Assembly (NCBI GenBank): GCA_023101885.1
Contig: JALPQD010000075.1
Span: 5,708,630-5,772,629 of the forward strand
Origin: Typhlomys cinereus
Lineage: Eukaryota; Chordata; Mammalia; Rodentia; Platacanthomyidae
Reading direction: 5' to 3'
Length of the DNA stretch: 64,000 nt
Shown here: piece after piece, positions 55,836 to 64,000 of the stretch
How the letters are laid out: every line of letters begins with the position of its first letter
Position numbering within the stretch: the first letter of the stretch is position 1
Notes under the pieces: generated by a model
The model's input: only the letters and a program-made list of their open reading frames with translations
Database searches by the model: none
Told to the model about the DNA's origin: nothing
Translations under genes and position numbers: made by a program

Positions 55836-58607
55836 GAACAGGACCATCTCCCAGAAAGAGCAAAACAAAGCAACCCTGAAAATTAGGAACTGTTCACAAA
55901 ACACGAAATGCTTTCAAATGAGAGAAGACTGGCAGTCTGCTCAGCACCCCTGGAGTGCACGCACGTGCGCATGCACACACACGTTCTTCAACATGGTAAT
56001 TTCTCTAGCCCATCTTACCACAGTCTCTTTGCTCTACAGAGGAAGAAAAGCTCGTAGACTCTGAATCAACAGTGTCTCTGAAGTGCACGCGGGCGGGTGC
56101 AGGAGGTGCCCCTGGACAGGAGCATCCACTGTGCTCGGGCCACACACATCCTTCCGGAATGGTTGCTCACATGCAGCAGGGCTCCGGAGGCAGCTAGAAC
56201 CTAGTCATGTGTTCATATTCGGCATTGTGTATTCCTCTGGGAGCCACAGCTTCAAGAGCTCACAAAACACCCTTTCAATGAAGAACTCAAGGCAAATGCA
56301 AGTATATAGTTGTAGCTGAGAATTTAGGTTAAATAATAAATTTCCTAATGTATTTCTTTGAAGAATACAGTACGAGGCTTTCTTGCTTTAAAGAGAAATG
56401 CAGTGCCAAGTGGGAATCCCTTCCATTTTCTTTGCTTTTCATCAAGTGTACACAGGAGGAAACTCTGAAAAGTACCCATAGCACACAATGCAACCAATAC
56501 CAATCACAAAGGACCAGACTTTTCATAAGAATTTCAGGAGGTGAAGACTCTCTCCTCTTTCTTTTTCTTTGTAAGAATATGAATACACAGGTACTTGTGT
56601 ATACAGCAAGAGAAAACCTTATTTTCAGCTTTCCAGATTAGCTGCTTAGAAGTACAGAACCTACCAAATTTCAAGTATTAAGGTAGCATACAAAGAAGTG
56701 ATTAGTTTACTTAAAAAAAAAACTCTCATAACTGGGCAATGGGCTTAACAGCTCAATATTCAGTTAATTTGGAACACATAACCAAAAGGAATTATTATCA
56801 GCTTGATTTACACATATGTGGTGAAACATAAGTCCCATGTGGACTAAACCTACTTATTCCTTTTAGAAAATCCCCTTGAGTTGAATGAATGAGTCATGCA
56901 TGCAAGGTGTATTTTTTACTTTAAGTTATTTCCCCTACTCTGATATCAGTGCCAAATCTTTCCCCACCTCAGTCCTTTAACACTATTCAGAGGCAGACAA
57001 AGCCACCACTGTTCTCAGAACATGGACATGGTCAGGAGAGGAGTAATATAATGATGCCATTTGGAGCAGAGCAGTTAAGATGGTGTCAGCATTTCCATTA
57101 TAAAAATCTCTTTTCAAGGATTATTATCTCAGTTGTAAAAATTCACACCCAGGCAAATCTAGTGGCAGGAATAATTTTAATTTGGAAAATTGGAAAATGT
57201 GCTTGCTTTAAGGTCTTATGTGTAATGTGTATTACTGCCCATGTACAGATATGTAAAAACAAAACTTAAAGATGAAAATGTGTATTGCATGAAGAAAGAG
57301 AGAGAAAGAGAAAGAAGAGATAGGAGACACAATCACTAAATTAAGGCTACCTTGATGGTATTATTTCATAGGAATCAAGGGTAAAAATGCAATGTACAAA
57401 CTTCCAATATCTCCTGCTAATGTCACCCCTTAGCACAATGTACCCTCACCTAATTCTTCCGTCAGACTTCTGGTCCTGGAAGGACATTTAGCAGTATTTG
57501 GACACAGCTGCGACCATCTCAACTGGGGAGATGGGGCTATAGTGTGTATTTGCCAGGGCTCCTGCTGCTACCACATAAATCCTGCCTGCAGAGCCTGCCT
57601 CACGGTGTAGAAGCACCCTGGACACAAAGTTGTGCACACCTTCAAACCAGAACAGACCACATGCAAAAACAGCCCCTTCCCCGGCTGTCTAAAACACTTG
57701 CTCATTTTGTTTTTCTTTTTCTCTTTAAGGTTAAGGGAGATGAGTTTTCCTGGAATATTTCTTTTGCTATCATACTTTCTTATTAAGGGAGGGCTTCTTA
57801 AAGCATACCGATGACCAGGAAAAAGAAAAGGTGCTCAAGAAAAGGTGGGTGTGTGCCGTGGACTGAAGGTTTTCTGTTTTTGTTTTTGTTTCTTGGAGGA
57901 AGAGGAGAGGCTGTGGAGCCAGAGTGCGAATGAAAAAGTTTTCTCAAAACCTGAAGTTTCATTCACAGTAGGCACCACGAGGCTTCTAAATGCCAGATGT
58001 AACATAGCAAACCTTATGTTCTACCTGTCTGTTAACACCAACTGGTCTACAACCTGTTTTGTGCCAGGCACAACCTCAGGTGTGTGCCTTCAAGATGCTC
58101 TGGGAGAAGAAAGAGGCTAAGTAGAGGTGAATATGTCGAAGCAAAATGCTAAGTCTGTTACTGCGCTGCAGCGTCAGCCTCACTCTAGGTGTCACCTGTT
58201 TACTCAGACCACTCAACAAGCAGCAGATCTTCATGACCTGGATCACTGTGGGGGCGGGGGAAAGAGAAAAGGCTAAGAGTAAGAAGCTGGAGGTTAGGAA
58301 CAGATATATTAGTCAGCAGGTGAAGACTGGAATGCTATTCCAAAATACAAAATCGTAGATTCAAAATAAGGTTGGCACCACAGCTCCAAATAGTATGCCA
58401 TTCCTTTGCCGCCCGCCCGCACATCTCACATCTGCTCAAGTGGAGCACGCAATTCTCTCCTTGAACAGAACACAACCTCACTATTGGGAGGTGACAAGCA
58501 ACCTTACTATTTTTCAAGAAGAGTACACACAAAATTTACCCTCCCTGAAATGCAGACATTTGAACATAGATCTTAAATTTAGATTTTCAATTAATTTTTG
58601 ATATATC
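55836..58607. other. 2.8 kb unique sequence
   Basis: Short GA-rich run at 57294-57320; A run near 56713. No gene or repeat family was recognised. A weak L2-like string (TTTTGTGCCAGGCACAACCT near 58056) is too short to call. Confidence 0.4.
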
Positions 58608-58630
58608 ATGTCTCTCTCTGTCTCTCTCTT
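58608..58630. repeat. Short (CT)n tract
   Basis: TGTCTCTCTCTGTCTCTC-type run directly before the tail of the next SINE. Confidence 0.8.
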
Positions 58631-58920
58631 TCTTTAAATTTCATTTATTAGTGTGCATGTGCATATGCGGTGTGTGTGTGTTTCTGTGAGTGTCTATGTG
58701 CATCAGAAGGCATTGTGTGTGCCTGTGAGGCCCAAGGGTAACTTTGGGAATAACCCTGGATTATACCTTCTCTTCTTTGTTGGGCTCTGGAGTTTCTCAG
58801 GCTCCACCTTCCAGAGCCAGAAGTACATTTCTGCCTGGCATTTTTTACATGGAATCTGGGATCCAAACTTGGGAGTTTCTGCTTGCAAGGCAAAGGGCTT
58901 GACCCCTGAGCCATCTCGCT
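58631..58920 (-). mobile_element. B2-like SINE, minus strand, near full length
   Basis: TTTAAATTTCATTTATTAGT tail and TG-rich text, then GCCTGTGAGGCCCAAGGGTA, AACTTTGGGAATAACCCTGG, CTCCACCTTCCAGAGCCAGA, CTGGGATCCAAACTTGGGAG and GCTTGACCCCTGAGCCATCT. This follows the copies at 0.4 and 44.2 kb. The frames across it are incidental. Confidence 0.85.
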
Positions 58921-59189
58921 CTTTACTGACTATTGCTATAGAACGCACCCTCATAAATGTACACAAAGATTTTGTAGTTGAGACACTAGACAGTCGGTGT
59001 CTGTGTATCTAATCTTTTAATAACAAAAATCTCCACTTTTTTTTTTTTTAATATCCTCTAGAGTTAACTATTTTGCCTGCTGATTTTGGTAAATAGTGAC
59101 TAAAAATGAAATCCTAAAGACAAGTGCACACTTGTGAAAGGATGCATGACAAGCACCTATAATCTTTATCACTCATAGTGATAGCGACA
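58921..59189. other. Unique sequence with T run
   Basis: A T run lies at about 59038-59050. Nothing else recognised. Confidence 0.4.
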
Positions 59190-59470
59190 GTCAGTAAACT
59201 ATCATTGCTTTGAAAACACCCTTAGCTACCTTATGGAGTGGTGGATCCTGGCTGATGAATACGTCAGCACCTCAATCAGCTTACAGCTGACCTAATGCCC
59301 CATTTGCAATTTAACAGTCTGCAGCTGCATTTGCCTCCCTTCACGTCACGCTGGGGACGCCCCAGTGTTCTGAACACAGGCTTTCCTTGCGCACCACCAG
59401 AGTATGACAACTGTGGCTCATTTGACCAAAATGCACTACAGCAATCTCTTCTTTTCAAAACAGGGCGACA
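59190..59470. promoter_or_regulatory. Candidate conserved non-coding element G
   Basis: Repeat-free. It has GAATACGTCAGCACC and TTCACGTCACGCTGG (CRE half-site-like words with retained CpGs) and a run of evenly mixed sequence, CAGCTTACAGCTGACCTAAT. Inferred only. Confidence 0.33.
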
Positions 59471-60716
59471 CTTAGGGTTTCCATCCTAGACCTGGCTGCT
59501 AGCTAGGAGGAACATGAGCACGGCATAGTTCTTACTTAGACTGCTTTGCTTAGGTATTCTTCCCAAGTTCCTGAAGAACCACTGGACACAAACATGTCTA
59601 TGTTTTATGCTTACCTTGTAGGTGAGGGACACCTATTCTCAAGGAAAGGGGGAAACATTAAAAGCCATTCCTGGAAAGTTATCCTGTGAGTTTATGACTT
59701 CTTAATCTCCCTCATAATCTAAGAACTGAAATAGATGAACTTGAGCCCAGAATTCAGAATTACCTACTTGTTAATAAATTTCTGCCTCTTTGGAGGCTTC
59801 ACTGGGTTTTCTACAAGGAATGCGCACACCACACACAGGGCAGCACCAGGATTTTGTCACTGAATTCTGAGATGCCCTGAGGCTCCTGTCTTAGAAAATA
59901 TTGGCTCTGTTGTGTTGTTACGAAGTCTGATAGGAACATGGCCATAGACACGGTACAAAGGAAACATGTGCCCAACCTCTCTGTAGTGCAAGCAGCAAGG
60001 TCTTGTTATTTTCATGTTTCAAGAACAGAACAGTCTGTGTGTGGAGGTCAATTCCAGCCACAGCAAAGGAAGCAGTAGATTATTCAGACAGCAACTTCTA
60101 TGACAGAACATTAGGCTCGGGCAGGTAGGAGACAGAGGACACTGCCTGCTCACCCCGCACCACTGTGGATAATGTCTGTTTCCAGTAACCACAATGCTTT
60201 GCTTCTTGGAAATAGTATCCAACTGTGACCAGTGTCTACCTGATTTTAGGGTTATAGGAGAGACTAATTTAGAAGGTTTATTTATGTCATGATGCCTTAA
60301 TTTCTGCTTATTTATTTGGGAACTGCGAAGCAGGGAAAGCAAGCATACAACTAGCCCGGTAAGCAAAATGAAAAAAAAAGGTATTTCCAATTTCTGTTCA
60401 TTATTGAGGATATGACCAGATGTATTTGTGTTACTAATCATATTTTGTGGTAGGACTGCGCCATAATACACATGCAGATTCCCTGGCTTTGTTAATAAAG
60501 GTCATAAGTACAGCTGTAACCATTTTGGCAGTCTAGTAACTGCCACTAGTTTTGCATTTCTGTGACTTCAGTTAAAACACAGTAAAGCATCATTTTCCTT
60601 CTATGCTCATCTTGGAAGGCACATTAGAATAATACTAAATTGAAGTATCAGAACACCCAACATCCAATTTGTTGTACATGTAATTTATGAGGCACAACAC
60701 ATAAGAATGAAGTGCG
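59471..60716. other. 1.2 kb unique sequence
   Basis: The 150-codon minus-strand frame at 60019-60471 has no recognisable domain and no supporting splice or promoter context. No repeat was recognised. Confidence 0.4.
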
Positions 60717-60950
60717 TATGTTTATTTGTTTCTGGTTGTAAAGGGTGACTTCAGGAATCATTCTGGATTGCTCTACCTTCTTTATTGCTTTGCTCTGGGG
60801 TTTCCCAAGTTATGCCTTCCAGGGCCAAAATTGTAGGCTGCCATCGTTTCTCTGGGCATGCTCATGCGGTATCTGGGGATTTGAACTCAGGTCCTTTTGC
60901 TTGCATGGCAAAGGGTTTAACCCCTGAGCCATCTCTCAAGCCCATGAATA
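60717..60950 (-). mobile_element. B2-like SINE, minus strand
   Basis: GGGTGACTTCAGGAATCATT, CTGGATTGCTCTACCTTCTT, TGCTTTGCTCTGGGGTTTCC, ATTTGAACTCAGGTCCTTTT, GCTTGCATGGCAAAGGGTTT and AACCCCTGAGCCATCTCTCA are antisense to the family body and head. It ends at about 60943. The tail is short. Flanks share TATGTTTA (60717-60724 and just after 60943), a possible target duplication. Confidence 0.88.
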
Positions 60951-61289
60951 TGTTTATAAAGATCACAGCCAACCTTTAGAAGAGCAGAATGCCTACTATA
61001 ATGATGAAGATAGATGTCTCACCATACAGGAGTAGTTACAGAGTTGGGAGTTGGGTCTTATATCCAATTAGTCTACAACTCCAAGTATCTGAATATAAAA
61101 GCAGAAAAAAAGGACCACAATATAAGAATCTTAAAACAATAATAAGATCTAGAGAAAAGCGCTTAGACGTTACCCCTCATTTCTTGCAAAGTAAGCTCAT
61201 ATGTAAGTTCAGATGGACCGGGTTAACAATCACTATTTTTAATGTTAAAATGCCCTAGGGAAGTTATAAACGCACCAAATATGCTATTA
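60951..61289. other. Unique AT-rich sequence
   Basis: Nothing recognised. Confidence 0.4.
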
Positions 61290-61720
61290 ACCTGACTTTA
61301 TATTGTGTGCAGCTGTACAGCTTCTACCAGGGGCCAAGCTTCCTAACTGGGCCAGCGAAATGAAAGAGGCTTTTTTCCCAAACCCTTTCAATAACAATGC
61401 TTTGCTTGTCATTACTTTCCCACTTTTTTCCTTACTACTTCTCACTAGTATTTGGTTATGGTTTTACTTATTTCCAGTTACTTATTTTGGTTGTCATTTT
61501 TGCCGAGATGTGCACTACAAGGTAGTAGTAAACAGGGATGAAAGCAGGCACAGGCATACCAAACAGAGGCCACAGAAAACTGAAATGTTTATTTTTGACA
61601 GGAAGAGCCAGTGTATGTGCAACTCCCCAAACCATGGGAGGTCAAAGTCACTCACCTTAAAAAAACCCAGAATTTTAATGTTTTTATATTATTTACAAGC
61701 ATTGGTAGGGCATTAAAGGG
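61290..61720. promoter_or_regulatory. Candidate conserved non-coding element H
   Basis: Repeat-free block with GCAGCTGTACAGC (E-box-like), TTCAATAACAATGCTTTG (SOX-like AACAAT) at about 61387-61404, and a long T/C-rich middle. The 137-codon frame at 61303-61716 translates to a hydrophobic middle simply because the strand is T-rich. I do not recognise a protein, so regulatory or neutral DNA is preferred. Confidence 0.33.
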
Positions 61721-62314
61721 AAGTGTTGCCTATAGTTCAGTGTTTGGCATGAAACCTGGATGAGATTAGAAGCACTGAGAACAGATTCTCAGTCTCAGCA
61801 ATATGGATTTTCACTTGAAGAACTTTCTACTCAGACCACTGTGACAGTGGCACTTTAGGCCCCAGCTCTCCTGCCGTCACATGACTCTTGCTGTACAGAG
61901 GCTGCACACTTACCAGAACACTGACCATATGTCTATGGAAACCTCATCAAAAACACGGATTGTGACAGGAGCCATGTGCTTGCTCTTTGGCAATTGTTGG
62001 CAGACATGGCATCTTCAAATGCCCCTGCTGTGGATAACAGCCCAGTATGGTGAATTCATGAAAGTATTCATCATAACACATTAAATAAAACAAGGCCTTT
62101 TTTAAGACAACAGGTCAAATTAAACTAGACTGCAATATGCCAGATTAAAAAGTCCAATAAATTCAATTCATAAACCTGTAATAGTTACCTATAAGCAACT
62201 GAACATATGATGATATGAATCTAATAGGTTTAATAAGCTTATGATTTTTTTATAATGCTGAATTTCAAAGTTTGGAATTTTTTTGGTTGTTTTAAATTTT
62301 TTTCTTTTTCTTCC
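61721..62314. other. Unique sequence, nothing recognised
   Basis: AT-rich towards the right end. Confidence 0.4.
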
Positions 62315-62416
62315 TGGAGACAGGGTCCCCAGTGTTTTCAGGCTGTCCTGGAATTCACCCTCCCCCACTTCTTCCTGAGTGCCGGGATTACAGGTATGTG
62401 CCACCATATCCGGCTT
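62315..62416 (-). mobile_element. B1 SINE, minus strand
   Basis: TCCTGGAGACAGGGTCCCCA, GTGTTTTCAGGCTGTCCTGG, CTGAGTGCCGGGATTACAGG and TATGTGCCACCATATCCGGC are clear antisense B1. Confidence 0.85.
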
Positions 62417-62537
62417 CTGTTGTTGACAACACGTCTTACTATGCATCCCAAGCTGGTTTGAAATTCACTATGTAACAAAGTCTGGACTTGAACTCACACT
62501 TACCTCAGTGTCCCAACTGTTGGGTGCACAGACCTGA
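62417..62537 (-). mobile_element. Second B1-like unit, minus strand
   Basis: ACTATGCATCCCAAGCTGGT, TTGAAATTCACTATGTAACA, AAGTCTGGACTTGAACTCAC and AGTGTCCCAACTGTTGGGTG resemble a further, more diverged antisense B1 that adjoins the first, giving a tandem or nested pair. Confidence 0.6.
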
Positions 62538-62699
62538 GGAACTGCACATGACTTTTATTTTCATCTTTGAAGGTGAGAAGAACAGTCACAGATGAACTAT
62601 GAGTCAATATACTACACTACACACTAACAGCAATCATACTGATTTATGTATTAAATGCCTTCAAATACATTCAGTCCTTATTTTATTTTATTCTTTTCA

Positions 62700-62768
62700 C
62701 AGCACTGGGGATTGAACCCAGAGTCCTGGGCATACTAAACACATGTCTTACTACTAAGCTAGTCCCTA
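62700..62768 (-). mobile_element. ID-type SINE, minus strand
   Basis: CAGCACTGGGGATTGAACCC, AGAGTCCTGGGCATACTAAA and TTACTACTAAGCTAGTCCCT form the complement of an ID element. Confidence 0.75.
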
Positions 62769-62972
62769 TGCATCTACTCAGTCCTTATTTTAAGAAAATA
62801 ACACTTAAATAACAATCTTAAAGATTAGGAAGTCTTATTTTAATATGGCTAAACTAGAAACTTATATTCAGATTGATTTCCATTTAGGCTTGAAGATTAT
62901 CTTAATCCTCACAGGCCTTCTAGATTTCTGCTCGTAGTAAGAAAGAAACTGAGAAAATAAGGATAAAAATAA

Positions 62973-63165
62973 GGGGCTGGCGAAATAGTTGCTCAGCAGG
63001 TAAGGTGATTGCTTCTAAACGGCTGACCTGAGTTTAATCCCTAGAAACCTGCATGGAGGAGAGAACTGATTTCTGAAAGTTGCCCTCTGACCTGCACCAT
63101 TCATTACATGCATGTGTTCTCCTCTCACTCCCATAGATAAATAAAAATGCAGTTAAAAAAGAATA
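62973..63165 (+). mobile_element. B4A-like SINE, plus strand
   Basis: GGGGCTGGCGAAATAGTTGC head, GGCTGACCTGAGTTTAATCC B box, CCTGCATGGAGGAGAGAACT, GATTTCTGAAAGTTGCCCTC and TGACCTGCACCATTCATTAC body, then ATAAATAAAAAT tail. The GAGAGAACTGA...GTTGCCCTCTGACC string is typical of rodent B4A/RSINE1. Confidence 0.82.
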
Positions 63166-64000
63166 AAAATAAAACAATAAAAAGAAACTTCAAATAGCAA
63201 TAATGTTAATACAAGGGACATAGAAATTTAAAAGTAACCACTGTACCCCAAACTTCATATATATTTAGAAATATTTGGAAGATATTTAAATTTAAAAAGA
63301 CAATGAAATGTGATAACAAACTTATTTTTTTCAGTTACAAATGGTTACCTGTAATAGAGTATCAAAAGTGATAAAGGAATAGGCTACAATGCACACAATG
63401 AGGATGAATCTCAGATGTATAGGCTTAATGAAGGAAAACTCCAGAAGTCACCTATAGTATAATTTCATTTGTATGATATTCTGGAAATTAATTTTGTAAA
63501 AGAAAAAAAAACTATAGCAGTAGAAACCATAGGAGAAAACTGGCTGAAGATGTCAGGGCCAAGACCATCGGTGATGATTGTTGTTTATGTTGAGCAACAT
63601 AAACAGTGGCCACACGACTCTATGACATTCTACAACTCATAGGACTACACACTAAAAAGTGTTATAGTAACTTCACTTCAAAAAACTTGGCCTTAAAAAG
63701 AAAACAACTGACAGTATTATACAGGCATGATGTGAAATATAGGAACGAGAGCTAAGGTCTTAGGTGGTCAGCTGTGAATGAGAAGACAGCCTGCTCAGAG
63801 TTGGATTTCTGGAACTTGAAGGAAAAAAATCCAAAGGTACTTTGAACAGTGCAAAGTTCTCCAACATGCTGAGTTACACAGCAAGCAAAAGCTACTGGGA
63901 AGAATAAGAATGTGGGTAGTTCTGCTTTTTTAATGGTTACAGCACAAGGGAAATGTGCCTTTCCTCACTGCTGTGAGCCGCCATTCAGTTCCCAGTAGAC
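63166..64000. other. Unique sequence to window end
   Basis: A-rich at first, then ordinary unique sequence. No repeat or coding evidence. Confidence 0.4.

Noticed and set aside
58040..58090. L2-like string TTTTGTGCCAGGCACAACCT
   Set aside because: Too short, with no flanking L2 text.
60019..60471. 150-codon minus-strand frame
   Set aside because: No recognisable family, and no promoter, splice or poly(A) context that would support a gene.
1..64000. CRISPR arrays, operons, tRNA or rRNA genes, U6 or 7SK copies
   Set aside because: No regularly spaced identical repeats, no bacterial gene organisation, and no intact structural RNA sequence was found. tRNA-like text occurs only in SINE heads.

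Overview
This window is vertebrate nuclear DNA, almost certainly from a rodent. The evidence is the repeats: B1 (7SL-derived), ID, B4 (ID+B1 composite) and B3-like SINEs, a tRNA-derived SINE whose head matches B2 (GGGCTGGAGAGATGGCTC), MaLR/ERVL-type LTR elements, a piece of L1, many CA/GA microsatellites and old MIR/L2 fossils. The B2-like SINE has the B2 head, but its body is not the one I know from mouse, rat or hamster. This points to a myodont rodent outside those groups, for example a spalacid or another early-branching family. The species call is an inference and was not checked against any database.

No protein-coding gene, exon or structural RNA gene can be supported in the 64 kb. The longest open frames are 150 to 166 codons, as expected by chance at this length, and the very longest lie in microsatellites. 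The window therefore looks intergenic or deeply intronic. Several low-repeat blocks have the character of conserved non-coding elements, with AT-rich text and homeodomain-, SOX-, FOX- and GATA-like words: about 6.8-8.1, 24.1-24.7, 31.3-31.7, 39.3-40.3, 46.4-47.8, 54.4-55.4, 59.2-59.5 and 61.3-61.7 kb. They are marked as candidates only, because conservation cannot be seen from one sequence.

Layout: 0-5 kb is repeat-dense (B2-like pieces, ID, B4, MIR, a 264 bp CA/TA microsatellite). 5-10 kb is mostly unique and holds the first candidate regulatory block. 10-21 kb mixes B1, B2-like and B3-like SINEs with a 66 bp tandem duplication, a small minisatellite and an AT palindrome. 21-32 kb is AT-rich and repeat-poor, with one young SINE and a solo LTR. 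32-39 kb carries a B4, an L1 fragment, a 2.03 kb MaLR-type element with both LTRs on the minus strand, and a young SINE with a 14 bp target duplication. 40-45 kb has another B4, a 257 bp dispersed duplication and two B2-like SINEs. 45-64 kb is mostly unique sequence with scattered SINEs, a G-quadruplex motif and candidate regulatory blocks.

The clearest activity in the window is retrotransposition. Several B2-like copies keep perfect 11-14 bp target-site duplications, so this SINE family was active recently in this lineage. I found no CRISPR array, operon, bacterial feature or convincing new biological system.
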